39,877 bases of DNA from Nostoc sp. NMS7 (GCF_017115085.1 NZ_JABXKJ010000007.1:1-39877); one strand, 5' to 3'. Positions 24,582 through 33,124 are shown, numbered from the stretch's first letter. The notes: a model not told the origin generated them from the sequence alone. Made by a program: numbers and translations.

Positions 24582-25361
24582 ATGGTAGTCAAACCTAAAC
24601 AATCGGATGACCAAGTTCAGGAACAAAAGGCAACTGAACAGCCAAAAACTCTTGGGCGCTTAGTGTTGGTAACTGGTGACAAGGGCGGTACTGGTAAAAG
24701 TGTCGTGGCTAGAATCCTACTCGACATTTACCGCCACAGAAATATCAACTGCATCGCTTACGAGTGTGACCAGTCTAATCCTCAGCTTTATCGGCACTAC
24801 AACAAAGTCGCTCCTGGCGTGCAAACGCTCAAACTAAATCAGCGCGGTGGTGCTGATGCTTTACAGGATGACTTAAAGCGTTTATCTCCTCAAGTTTCTT
24901 TGGTGGATCTGCCTGCTGGGGCAGCAGAATATTTTGAGTCAGTGGCGAAGGATATTTTTCTGTTTCAAAATGCCCAGCGTTTGGGTTATCGCATCACTAT
25001 GGTATCGGTGCTGGGTCGAGTCAAGGATAGTCTATTGCAACTAAAACGGCTGGTGGATTTCTGCGGCGACAAAGTTGATTACGTGGTGGTGAAAAATCTC
25101 TACTGGGGTGATGAACACAAATTCACTCGCTACAACAATTCTAAGATGAAGCAGGCTGTAGAAGCTTTGGGAGCGATTGAACTATTATTGCCTGAGTTAT
25201 ATGACGATATTTTTGACCTCGTTGACTCCAAGGATCTTACTTTCAGGGAGGCGCTAGAGCATGACGATTTTAGTTTGAGTAATCAATCGAGAGTTTATGG
25301 CTGGATTGATGCGGTTGAGACTGAGTTTTCTAAGGCGGCTATACAGTTGGGGTTAGAGTAA
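24582..25361 (+). CDS. ParA/MinD-like ATPase of the mobilization operon
   Basis: A 259-residue P-loop ATPase. KGGTGKS lies in LVLVTGDKGGTGKSVVAR (about 28-45), followed by YECDQSNPQLYRHY as the second conserved strand and VSLVDLPAGAAEYF as the Walker B-like strand. The KGGTGKS and missing HTH separate it from the partition ParA at 15224. Position between an HTH-linker protein and a DUF6753-like membrane protein, next to oriT, suggests a TraL/MobD-type role in mobilization or plasmid positioning. The stop overlaps the next start (TAATG). Confidence 0.78.
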   Translation: MVVKPKQSDDQVQEQKATEQPKTLGRLVLVTGDKGGTGKSVVARILLDIYRHRNINCIAYECDQSNPQLYRHYNKVAPGVQTLKLNQRGGADALQDDLKRLSPQVSLVDLPAGAAEYFESVAKDIFLFQNAQRLGYRITMVSVLGRVKDSLLQLKRLVDFCGDKVDYVVVKNLYWGDEHKFTRYNNSKMKQAVEALGAIELLLPELYDDIFDLVDSKDLTFREALEHDDFSLSNQSRVYGWIDAVETEFSKAAIQLGLE

Positions 25362-26095
25362 TGGCTGTAAGTAATGGTAATGGCAATGGTGCGGTATCTC
25401 ATTTAGATAGGTTGCTGTCAGAAAAGCCGCCTGAGTTTCAAGCGAAAGTCTTGCGGTTTGCGCTTGATTCTGGGATGAAACAGGATGACCCAGCTTTTCG
25501 ACTGGTGCAGTACATTGGTTATTTGGCACAGCTGACAGAAACCGCTCCAAACGATTGGAAGTTGTTATTTGAAAATTTACAAGATGAGTTAAACCAATGG
25601 AGTCAACTGACGGCGGAGCAATTGAAGACCCAAGCCGACCACACGGAGAATATCAAAAATCTAGCGACCAGCTGCAATCAGCTAGGGACAGCCTTGAGCG
25701 CATTAAATCTAACGTCTCAGCAACAACTCAAGCAATTGACGAGCTTAACCAAACTCTCCGAGAATTTGAACAATATCTCCCCCAGGCAACCAGAGACATT
25801 GAGCCAACCGTTACAAGAACAATTGAACGAGATCCAGACGGGAATATCTCTATTGAACCAAAAAGACGCGGATTCAGCCGTTAAAGGTTGGGGTAGAGCT
25901 ATTATGATCTGGCTTTTCTCTCCGATCTCATTTTTTATTCTGTTTTGGTTTTATTCGCACCTGACCCCAATCCCTACTCCTATTGAAACTACCGAGTCTC
26001 TACAGAAAATTTTGCAGAATACTGATTGGAGTAATGCCAAGCTTCAACGGGTTGAGAAAAATTTGGGGACTGATCCAAACCGAAGACGACGGTAA
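25361..26095 (+). CDS. DUF6753-like protein with one membrane helix
   Basis: A 244-residue protein. The N-terminus (LDRLLSEKPPEFQAKVLRFA then LDSGMKQDDPAFRLVQYIGYL) matches cyanobacterial plasmid proteins of the DUF6753 type. Residues 75-165 are helical/coiled-coil-like and 179-198 form a membrane helix (AIMIWLFSPISFFILFWFY). The end is basic. It overlaps the ATPase stop by one base, so it belongs to the same operon, perhaps anchoring the ATPase at the membrane. A second, +1-shifted frame of 95 codons runs through its middle (25597-25884); see findings. Confidence 0.7.
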   Translation: MAVSNGNGNGAVSHLDRLLSEKPPEFQAKVLRFALDSGMKQDDPAFRLVQYIGYLAQLTETAPNDWKLLFENLQDELNQWSQLTAEQLKTQADHTENIKNLATSCNQLGTALSALNLTSQQQLKQLTSLTKLSENLNNISPRQPETLSQPLQEQLNEIQTGISLLNQKDADSAVKGWGRAIMIWLFSPISFFILFWFYSHLTPIPTPIETTESLQKILQNTDWSNAKLQRVEKNLGTDPNRRRR

Positions 26096-26114
26096 AATAA
26101 AAAGGAACAACACA

Positions 26115-26234
26115 ATGACAATCTCAAGAGGTTCAAAGGTCACAGTACACAGCCACACCAATAAGTGGCAAGGAGAGGTAATAAACGATGTAAAGGATGA
26201 TTTAGATCCCTTTGATCTAAAAAATATGATCTAA
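26115..26234 (+). CDS. Short SH3/KOW-like protein
   Basis: A 39-residue product beginning MTISRGSKVTVHSHTNKWQG and ending DLKNMI. AAGGA sits 8-9 bases before ATG 26115. RGSKV-x-V followed by a tryptophan is the start of small SH3-like cyanobacterial proteins. It is much shorter than those, so it may be truncated. It follows the DUF6753-like gene by 19 bp. Confidence 0.45.
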   Translation: MTISRGSKVTVHSHTNKWQGEVINDVKDDLDPFDLKNMI

Positions 26235-26657
26235 TAAATATTGGACTTGCTCTTAAAGCGTATTATTCTAATGATTATTCCTCCTTCATGTATAACCCTC
26301 TTTTGTCAGAGTGGGAGAATCCAATCGCCCAAACGGTTACAGGGCTTTAATTTCCACGTTTTGTCTATAAATTTTAGTTTCTGTTAGAAAATAAAGCCTC
26401 AAACCTTGATGAAATAAAACTTTCAGAATCAGGCTGAGATTATTGTTTTCCGAGAGTGACAAAACAGGGATAAGTTGTCTTTTGGTAATCACTCTAAGGG
26501 TATGTATTTTAAGACAACATCAGAGGGTGGTAGATATTACAGTGAAGACAGAGAGTTCTGGTTTACTGAATAATTAACTGAGCTAGTAGGATGACTTTCT
26601 GGCTTAGGCATCCAGATTGTGTAACCAACTGGAGAGGCTACCCCAAAGTCGGTTATG
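26235..26657. other. Intergenic region between mobilization operon and STAND locus
   Basis: No convincing gene. A start-less frame (reading YYSNDYSSFMYNPLLSEW, to about 26351) and a 23-codon frame near 26501 look faintly coding. They may be remnants. Confidence 0.35.
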
Positions 26658-29450
26658 TTATTTTTTGAACCACCAGATGATTAACATAATTACTACTCCT
26701 ACCAAAGACCAGAATATGAAGGATGCTTTGAATCTTTTAAATAAATAAATCGGAAGAAAAATAATAAGGAACTCACCTACTGCAAAAACATCCATTAGCC
26801 AAAAAAACTGCTTTATATTTTGAGTTTGACTTTTCAAAATAGCTACTTTTGACCATCCTTTAATTTTCTGTTCAAGATGTTTAAAGATTATATTTTTACT
26901 AGGTTCTGGAAATGGAAGAGTTTGAATTAAGAAGTTCAGCAATTGTAAGCTTCCTACTGACTCCCATAATCCTGGTGATTCCCATATTCTTGATGATTCC
27001 AAAAAGCTTGGTAATGGATAGGATCTTAAGACTGCGAGCTTTCGGTATTCTTGCACTTTTCGGATTTTACCCTGACGTTTATAAAGATCACTAAGAATCC
27101 ATAAAGAACTGATTTCTCCTCTTCGGCTGTCGATTTCTCGATAAATGGCGAGTGCCTGCTCATGATAGTCAATAGCCTGCTGATACCTTCTTATGGACTT
27201 GTAGGCTGAACCCAAATTGATCAGCACACTAACTTCTCCTTCTCGGTCACCGATTTCTCGATAAATGGCAAGTGCCTGCTCGTCATAGTTAATAGCTTGC
27301 TGGTATTCTCCCATAAACCCGTAGGGAGAACCTAAATTGCTCAGTGAAGTAGCTTCTCTCTTTCGGTTGCCCATTTCTCGATAAATGGTGAGTACCTGCT
27401 CATAGTAAGCAATAGCTTGCTGATATTCCCTTAGATATTTGCAGGCTGAACCTAAATTGCTTAGTGAAATAGCTTCTCCCTCTCGGTTACCGATTTCTCG
27501 ATAAATGGCAAGTGCCTGTTCGTAGTAGTCAATAGCTTGCTGGTATTCTCCCATGAACCCGTAGGGAGAACCTAAATCGATCAGTGAAATAGCTTCTCCT
27601 TGTCGGTAGCCGATTTTTCGATAAATGGCGAGTACTTGTTCGTAGTAGTCAATAGCTTGCTGATATTCTCTTAGTGACTCGCAGGTAGACCCTAAATAGT
27701 TCAGTACAACAACTTCTCTCTTACAGTCACTGATATCTTTTATGATGACGTGTGCCTGTTCAAGGCAGTCAATAGCCTGCTGAAACATTCCCAAGTTGTC
27801 ATAGTGAGAACCTAAATAGCTCAACACACTAATTTCTTGCTGTCGATTACCGATTTCTCGACAAATGGCAAGTGCCTGCTCATAGTAATTCCTTGCCTGC
27901 TGGTACTCTCCCAAGGAACTGTGGGCAAAGCCTAAAGCTTTAAGCACAATAGCTTCTCCCTGTCGGTCGCCGATTTCTCGATAAATGGCGAGTGCCTGCT
28001 CATAGTAATTCCTTGCCTGCTGGTACTCTCCCAAGGAACTGTGGGCAAAGCCTAAATTGTAACAAAGAGAAGTGTAATCCTGATATTGGTCTGAAGTGGG
28101 TTGCCAATAATTATGCAGAAGTAGATACTGGCTAACCAGGAGTTGGAAGTAGCCACGTATTGATAAAAACTTATCGCAATCAAAAACAATTTGTGCCGAT
28201 GTCTGATACCACTCTAGAGTAAATGCGTGATAGAAGGTTGCCAGGTGTGCGCTTGCTGCCTCCTGGTCGTCGTTGGGATTAAACTCAAGAGTTCGGTGTT
28301 CCCAGTAATAGTGAATTGCTCGTTCATGAGCAGCAGTCAAATCTCCTGCCTTTTTTTGAGTAAAGTCCTGCACTCTGGGCTGCAATTGATATTGCTTCAG
28401 CCCATACTTATCGACTCCTGGTAATTCTTGTAGCAGAGATCGCCGTTCAAAATCTTGTAACTTCGCATCCTCTAATGCTTGTTGCACCAAAGCAGATGCC
28501 GCCTCACGGTTAAAGCTTCCCCGAAGAACACTGACTTGGGAGAGCAGAAATTGAGCCTCTGATGAAAGCCGATTAAAACTCCAATCAAATACGCACTGTA
28601 GACTAACCTGGTTTTCACCTCGGTGTTTACCCTCCACCTCAAACAGATATGGTTGTTGATCCAGATGTAATACGGATCGTTCTCCTGGACGAAACTCTTG
28701 ACGTAACCAGCCTGCTAGTAGCGATAATGCGAGTGGATTCCCATCTACTTGCTGTGATACCTTAGCCCGCTCATCCTCCTCTCCTTCCGCCTCCAACGCC
28801 TTCAACAATGCCGCCCCTTCTGTTGACTCCAACCCCCTATCTACTGTTAACCATTGCGATCGCCGCCAACCAAAATACTTGGGTGGATACTCCCGTCCCG
28901 CCAGTAACAACACGCTTTTGCCACCCAATTCAAAAAACGTGTCCAGGAACTCTTCATAGCCACTCTGCCATTTCCCCTCTTGTGACAGGATCAGCTCTAA
29001 ATTGTCGATCGCCAGCAGATAGCGTTCAATCTGCAACTGACGTAGTAAACGTTGCGGCAGGTCTTTTTTGTCAATTGCCTGCATCTGCTCTGGCGGCATC
29101 CCAAACTCCTGCAATGCCCGCTCCGTAAGTTCAGTAATGTTTGTCCCAGTCCGAACATCAATCCAGCACTTGCCCACAAAGCCCTGACACTCATCAAATA
29201 CCTTAGCTACCAGGGTAGATTTTCCAATTCCCCCCTCCCCTCGCACTCCAATCATTGAAGTTGTTCCATCCTGGAGCCAGCCATATAACTCCTCCAGTTC
29301 CGCTTTTCTACCCTGAAACAGTGAGCAATCGGGCAAAGGCGAACTGTATACCCGTTGGGTTTTCTGACCCTCTACGATCGTGACATTGTTGGTCTGGTGC
29401 AGAACCAGATCCTGATTGAGTACCGCAACCTTCTCTATCTTTTCTACCAT
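26658..29450 (-). CDS. NB-ARC-like STAND NTPase with TPR array and two TM helices
   Basis: A protein of about 930 residues from ATG 29450 (starts further upstream would overlap the preceding gene). Residues 41-330 form an NTPase of NB-ARC type: FQGRKAELEEL, Walker A GEGGIGKST at 71-79, Walker B-like YLLAIDNLELI, and a GNPLAL sensor motif. A winged-helix/linker region is followed by at least eight 40-residue TPRs (LG.AY..LGEYQQAIDYYEQALAIYREIG type). The extreme C-terminus has two membrane helices (FFWLMDVFAVGEFLIIFLPIYLF; FIFWSLVGVVIMLIIWWF). The layout is sensor TPR plus switch ATPase with a membrane module that could be the effector. It lies 10 bp after its small partner gene. Confidence 0.85.
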   Translation of the reverse strand: MVEKIEKVAVLNQDLVLHQTNNVTIVEGQKTQRVYSSPLPDCSLFQGRKAELEELYGWLQDGTTSMIGVRGEGGIGKSTLVAKVFDECQGFVGKCWIDVRTGTNITELTERALQEFGMPPEQMQAIDKKDLPQRLLRQLQIERYLLAIDNLELILSQEGKWQSGYEEFLDTFFELGGKSVLLLAGREYPPKYFGWRRSQWLTVDRGLESTEGAALLKALEAEGEEDERAKVSQQVDGNPLALSLLAGWLRQEFRPGERSVLHLDQQPYLFEVEGKHRGENQVSLQCVFDWSFNRLSSEAQFLLSQVSVLRGSFNREAASALVQQALEDAKLQDFERRSLLQELPGVDKYGLKQYQLQPRVQDFTQKKAGDLTAAHERAIHYYWEHRTLEFNPNDDQEAASAHLATFYHAFTLEWYQTSAQIVFDCDKFLSIRGYFQLLVSQYLLLHNYWQPTSDQYQDYTSLCYNLGFAHSSLGEYQQARNYYEQALAIYREIGDRQGEAIVLKALGFAHSSLGEYQQARNYYEQALAICREIGNRQQEISVLSYLGSHYDNLGMFQQAIDCLEQAHVIIKDISDCKREVVVLNYLGSTCESLREYQQAIDYYEQVLAIYRKIGYRQGEAISLIDLGSPYGFMGEYQQAIDYYEQALAIYREIGNREGEAISLSNLGSACKYLREYQQAIAYYEQVLTIYREMGNRKREATSLSNLGSPYGFMGEYQQAINYDEQALAIYREIGDREGEVSVLINLGSAYKSIRRYQQAIDYHEQALAIYREIDSRRGEISSLWILSDLYKRQGKIRKVQEYRKLAVLRSYPLPSFLESSRIWESPGLWESVGSLQLLNFLIQTLPFPEPSKNIIFKHLEQKIKGWSKVAILKSQTQNIKQFFWLMDVFAVGEFLIIFLPIYLFKRFKASFIFWSLVGVVIMLIIWWFKK
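27060..28065 (-). repeat. 120-bp TPR-coding repeats
   Basis: Eight to nine copies at 120-bp period. Shared DNA such as CCGATTTCTCGATAAATGGC recurs near 27131, 27250, 27490 and 27970. Near-identical adjacent copies (27901-27937 and 28021-28057) point to recent duplication. Confidence 0.85.
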
Positions 29451-29460
29451 CTCAGAGCTT

Positions 29461-29856
29461 CTAGAGCGTGATGGTATTAGTCTGGTTAATAATCGTGCCC
29501 TGGTTGACAACACCGATTTTATCAGCTAGCTGGGTCAGATTAACGATCGCCCCTGGTTGTGCCTGTACAGCCGTTTGGATCGCCTGTGCTGCCTGTTGAA
29601 TTTCAGGATCGGTTGCTGCCAGAACTTCAACCTTTGCGGTTAAACCCTTTATCTGTTGCTCACTCAATTGAGGCGATTGAGCAGCAGCTTCGATTGCTGT
29701 TGCTATTGTGACATTCTTTTTACGGATAGCAGACAATAACTTACCGACTAAATTCCAGACAGACTCAGAGACTTTTTCCCCAGTTTTTTCAAACGCCTTG
29801 GTCGCAACTAGAGTAGCAATCGTTGCAGCAGTCAGAGATGTAACAGGTTCAACCAT
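29461..29856 (-). CDS. Small partner protein of the TPR-STAND NTPase
   Basis: 131 residues from ATG 29856, with GGAG about 10 bases upstream; a TTG at 29862 is in frame. The N-terminus VEPVTSLTAATIATLVATKA is weakly hydrophobic. The middle is Ala-rich and helical (TAIEAAAQSPQLSEQQ, ATDPEIQQAAQAIQTAVQ). The C-terminus ends KIGVVNQGTIINQTNTITL, a beta-like motif seen at the end of cyanobacterial STAND partner proteins; a similar NQTNNVTIVEG string is near the start of the NTPase itself. This suggests the two proteins interact through a shared short beta element. Function is inferred from operon context only. Confidence 0.7.
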   Translation of the reverse strand: MVEPVTSLTAATIATLVATKAFEKTGEKVSESVWNLVGKLLSAIRKKNVTIATAIEAAAQSPQLSEQQIKGLTAKVEVLAATDPEIQQAAQAIQTAVQAQPGAIVNLTQLADKIGVVNQGTIINQTNTITL

Positions 29857-30078
29857 GACCAAAGCTCCAAGTAAATTTACTCTGTTCTAACCTAAACAAG
29901 ATTATCTTGTTAATTATCTCACTTATCCCATTTTTATCTTACTAACTAACCCTGTTTTCTATTTTTCCTCTGCCTGATCGACACTGCTTCACAGCTTGAA
30001 AAATAAAACATCAAAAATTTTCAAATTGAGCAAGCTGTAACTCACTTTGGGCAAGGTGTTGGGAAATTTTCTAAATCT

Positions 30079-30116
30079 TTTAGCATACAATTTTCCAATT
30101 TTGGCACGATGACCCC
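30079..30116 (-). repeat. Solo Tn3-family-like 38-bp terminal repeat
   Basis: On the minus strand it starts GGGGTCATCGTGCCAAAATT and continues GGAAAATTGTATGCTAAAAG. This is the GGGG...GGAAAAT...GCTAA layout of Tn3-type ends and is clearly related to the arms at 4322-4360 and 4565-4725. No partner end or transposase is visible, so it is likely a relic. Confidence 0.55.
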
Positions 30117-30228
30117 GATTGAACAGCAATAAAAAGTGCGACCGGGCAACAGCAATGCCCAGCATTGGCTCTCAAAAGGCTTTCTTAGTCAGGCTTTCAT
30201 GTCCAAAGTAAGGAATGGTATCACTCGT

Positions 30229-30255
30229 GTTGCTTAACCATGTTGGTTAAGCAAC
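30229..30255. terminator. 12-bp perfect hairpin downstream of dnaB
   Basis: GTTGCTTAACCA and TGGTTAAGCAAC around a TGT loop, beginning 20 bp after the dnaB stop (leftward gene). A terminator role is plausible, but no T tract follows on either strand. Confidence 0.55.
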
Positions 30256-30274
30256 GTTTCTCTGACCATGCTTT

Positions 30275-31663
30275 TTAATCCCAGCCACTTTGTGTTGACT
30301 GCGATCGCACCATGTTCTTAAACTTTGTTAAGTGTGCATCAAACAGTAGTTGGATTGTGCCTGTGGCCCCATCGCGGTTTTTAGCAAGGATAATCTCTGC
30401 AATTCCTTTATCTTGCGTATTGGGGTCGTAATATTCATCACGATATAACATGATTACTTTGTCCGCATCCTGCTCAATCCCGCCACTGTCACGTAAATCC
30501 GAGAGCATAGGGCGTTTGTTATTCCGGTTTTCTACTGCTCTTGATAGTTGCGATAAACACATTACAGGTGTTTGTAACTTCATGGCTAAACGCTTAAGTC
30601 CGCGTGTGAGCTTTTCTATCTCATTGTTTCTATTGCCCCCGCCGTTACCATCCATCAGTTGCAGATAATCGACGACGATTAACCCCAAATCACGGCGCTC
30701 TTGTGCCATGATTTTACGGCATTCAGATTCTATATAGCTCAGTGATGGGTCTGGGCGGTCATCAAGGTAAACAGGTAGCTCTGATAGTGTACCGATGCCC
30801 TGTGATAGTGGCTCCCATTGTTTATTAGAGATGCGCCCTGTTTTCAAGTAGCCGCTTTCTATGCCAGCCTCACCTGAAAGCGCACGCATGGCAATCTGTA
30901 GCTTTGACATTTCCAGACTGAACACGACAACCGGAAACTGGTAAGCTTGGGCGAGATAAAAAGCTATCTGAGCCGCAAACGCTGATTTCCCCATCGCCGG
31001 ACGACCCGCAACGATGACTAAATCATTGCGGTTAAACCCACAAGTCATTGCATCAAGATCATAAAAGCCCGTGGGAATGCCAGGTAATACTTTACCTTGG
31101 CTGCGGTCTTCAATATCCTGAAACAGATTAATCACCACTTCGGAAATGTGGCTGGCCCCCGCAGTGTCAGATGATCGCTGCAACTCATAGATAAAGTCCT
31201 GTAATTGTGAGAAGGCTTCCTCTAAGGGGGTTTCTTCATTGGACTTGTGCTGCAACTCACTGGCAAGGCTTGCCAGTCTACCTAGTTCTCGGCGCTTCCA
31301 TTTTTCCACAACCAGACCTGCCAGCGCATCAATGTTAACTGCTGATACCGTCCTGTCAACCAGCGATGCTAACTTGTTTCGACCGCCGATAATTTCTAAC
31401 AAACTATTATCAGCTAAATAATTCGTGATCATCAACAAATCTGTGGGCAATTCTTGGGCATTAAGTCGAAGGGCTGCGTTGTATATACGACCATGAGCGC
31501 TGATATAGAAGTGGTGCGGCTTCAAAATGTCGCGGACACGTTCTATGGCTACTGGGTCAAGCAAGATGCCCCCAAGTATCGCCTCTTCAGATTCAATGCT
31601 CTGTGGTGGTAGCTTATTGGCTGTGGTGGCAAAAGGAATTACGTTGTCGTCACTGGCGTACAT
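30275..31663 (-). CDS. dnaB: Replicative DNA helicase DnaB (plasmid copy)
   Basis: A 462-residue RecA-fold hexameric helicase. The N-terminal domain is typical (LPPQSIESEEAILGGILLDP at 18-37, helicase-primase interface). The C-terminal motor has Walker A AGRPAMGKS at 219-227, Walker B LIVVDYLQLM, and the DnaB loops LSQLSRAVE and LRDSGGIEQDAD. It unwinds DNA at the replication fork. It is of full length and contains no intein. It lies immediately downstream of the putative initiator gene on the same strand, so the two form a replication module that brings its own helicase. Confidence 0.96.
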   Translation of the reverse strand: MYASDDNVIPFATTANKLPPQSIESEEAILGGILLDPVAIERVRDILKPHHFYISAHGRIYNAALRLNAQELPTDLLMITNYLADNSLLEIIGGRNKLASLVDRTVSAVNIDALAGLVVEKWKRRELGRLASLASELQHKSNEETPLEEAFSQLQDFIYELQRSSDTAGASHISEVVINLFQDIEDRSQGKVLPGIPTGFYDLDAMTCGFNRNDLVIVAGRPAMGKSAFAAQIAFYLAQAYQFPVVVFSLEMSKLQIAMRALSGEAGIESGYLKTGRISNKQWEPLSQGIGTLSELPVYLDDRPDPSLSYIESECRKIMAQERRDLGLIVVDYLQLMDGNGGGNRNNEIEKLTRGLKRLAMKLQTPVMCLSQLSRAVENRNNKRPMLSDLRDSGGIEQDADKVIMLYRDEYYDPNTQDKGIAEIILAKNRDGATGTIQLLFDAHLTKFKNMVRSQSTQSGWD

Positions 31664-31861
31664 ATTAATCTTTGATTTCGATTAGGTCTAAATTTTTACA
31701 GTCAGATACCCACTAAAAAGAAGGGTGTAGGGGGTAGGGTGTAGGGTGTGGGATGGAACCATTAATTTCTTCACAATTAGGTCGCAGCGCTTGGGATGAG
31801 GCTAAATTCTTACCCTATACCCCACACCCTACCCCCTACACCCTGCCCCTTCGGGGCTTGG
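31664..31861. repeat. GGGTGTA repeat inverted pair with G4 potential
   Basis: GGGTGTAGGGGGTAGGGTGT at 31723-31742 (extended by AGGGTGTGGG) has a perfect inverted copy at 31824-31843. The left arm has five runs of at least three G in about 30 bases, enough for a G-quadruplex. Between initiator and dnaB. Such GGGTGTA-type arrays are common in Nostocales genomes. Confidence 0.8.
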
Positions 31862-33124
31862 TCAATCGGGAATATCTACAAATCTTTCAGGAAACTTGGC
31901 GCTTGCCCATTCGTACCATTTGGCAGATACTTTATGCTTGCAAAACTTAGATAGTCCCTCAGACTGGAGCATACTGTAGTAGTGATCGTGCAGCCACGCC
32001 TCCCAACTAGGAAAATCGTAGCGCTGACGCTGTTTCTCTACTTCTGCGGGGTCATCAGCGAAGTTGTTAATTTTGCGATGTAATGTCCTGCAACCCGCTT
32101 TCCATTGCTCAAATAAGCAAAATATCTCTGTACTACCTTCATCTTTTTTAGAAAGCACTGTGGCTACGTATGGGGCTACGTTATTAATGTCTTTGCTCTG
32201 CGATCGCTGATAGGTCTGATAGTAAAGCAGGAAATCCACTTCTTTAACTGGGTCATCACTGAAAACCAAGATTTGAGAATGATTCTCACGCGCCGCGCCG
32301 GAATTTAGATCCTCATGAGTGGATTTCTCGTTAGTTGCAGAGACTTTCTCTTTATTAACAGCGTAGTGATTATCTAGAAGTGCTTTTTCTTGGTCAGTTT
32401 CTTTGTTCCCCTCTTTCTCTTTTTCCTCCGTCTCTCCAGTGATCGATTGAGGTAATATTATTTCTTTAATCTTATTAAGAGGCTGTGAGGTATGCTGTGA
32501 ATGACTTTCAGCCCGCACCCCATCCATTTTTGGCACTATGCCATCCATTTTTGGCACTATGCCATCTATTTTTGGCACTATCGGTTGATGTGTATCATTT
32601 ACATCATCCATTTTTGGCACTATCGGTTGATGTGTATCATTTACATCATCCATTTTTGGCATCATGGATATTGGAGCAGTATTTGTATTGTTAATTTTTT
32701 GTACTAGAGATAAGTCTTTCAGCAGTAATGCGCCAACTTTTATGGGGTCAACGCGATAAAACTTAGCTGCATTGCCCTTGTTCTTTTTTAGTTGACAAGA
32801 AATTACGTAGCTTGATTCCTCTAGCCCCAGCAACAAACGTTGAATACTACGTTGTGATCCTAGCGCCGGGTATGCGTTTTCCCACTCTTTGTAAGTAGCG
32901 CTAGTCCACCATTCCCCATCATGAAAGTAGCCATGCTTGTTGAGTCTGGCATTGCTCAAACACCAGCTTTCAATGATTTGAATCAATAAAGCTTGGTTAA
33001 CACCTACTACATTTGCTACGCTCCAATAGAGCTTAGTATATGCAGGTTCATAGCCGTGAGTAAGTCGATAAGCTGTAATCGGGCCTGCTGCGGTCAGTGT
33101 TGTAGTTCCCTGTGTAGCATTCAT
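31862..33124 (-). CDS. Winged-helix replication initiator-like protein
   Basis: A 420-residue protein. Residues about 20-130 look like a helical winged-helix domain found at the N-terminus of phage/plasmid replication proteins (LYWSVANVVGVNQALLIQII, EWWTSATYKEWENAYP, SQRSIQRLLLGLEESSYV). Residues 153-202 are tandem PKMDDVN/DTHQPIV/PKMDGIV repeats. A charged disordered linker follows, then a C-terminal conserved region with several Trp (YDFPSWEAWLHDHYY, AKWYEWASAKFPERF). The gene directly precedes dnaB, as initiators and helicase loaders do. An origin-binding or helicase-loading role is inferred; no named Rep family is recognised. A hairpin abuts its ribosome-binding site. Confidence 0.65.
   Translation of the reverse strand: MNATQGTTTLTAAGPITAYRLTHGYEPAYTKLYWSVANVVGVNQALLIQIIESWCLSNARLNKHGYFHDGEWWTSATYKEWENAYPALGSQRSIQRLLLGLEESSYVISCQLKKNKGNAAKFYRVDPIKVGALLLKDLSLVQKINNTNTAPISMMPKMDDVNDTHQPIVPKMDDVNDTHQPIVPKIDGIVPKMDGIVPKMDGVRAESHSQHTSQPLNKIKEIILPQSITGETEEKEKEGNKETDQEKALLDNHYAVNKEKVSATNEKSTHEDLNSGAARENHSQILVFSDDPVKEVDFLLYYQTYQRSQSKDINNVAPYVATVLSKKDEGSTEIFCLFEQWKAGCRTLHRKINNFADDPAEVEKQRQRYDFPSWEAWLHDHYYSMLQSEGLSKFCKHKVSAKWYEWASAKFPERFVDIPD
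32521..32666 (-). repeat. Five in-phase 19-21-bp repeats inside initiator gene (iteron-like)
   Basis: On the plus strand CATCCATTTTTGGCACTAT (or a one- to three-base variant) starts at 32521, 32542, 32563, 32605 and 32647. All spacings are 21 or 42 bp, that is whole multiples of two helical turns. They encode the PKMDG/PKMDD repeats. Their regular phase fits protein-binding iterons as well as coding repeats. Confidence 0.8.

Larger units (their letters stand above)
29863..30274. other. Intergenic region with Tn3-like end and hairpins
   Basis: No gene. It holds the solo Tn3-type end (30079-30116), a small GGGC/GCCC hairpin near 30144-30160, TTTTGAGAGCCAATGCTG in inverted orientation near 30159, and the hairpin at 30229-30255. 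Confidence 0.5.

Noticed and set aside
24582..25361. A second plasmid partition system
   Set aside because: The ATPase is ParA-like but has no ParB beside it and sits in the mobilization operon next to oriT; the real parAB is at 15224-16935.
27060..28065. Regularly spaced repeats that could suggest a CRISPR array
   Set aside because: The 120-bp period encodes TPR motifs in one continuous protein frame; there are no unique spacers between short identical repeats and no cas genes.
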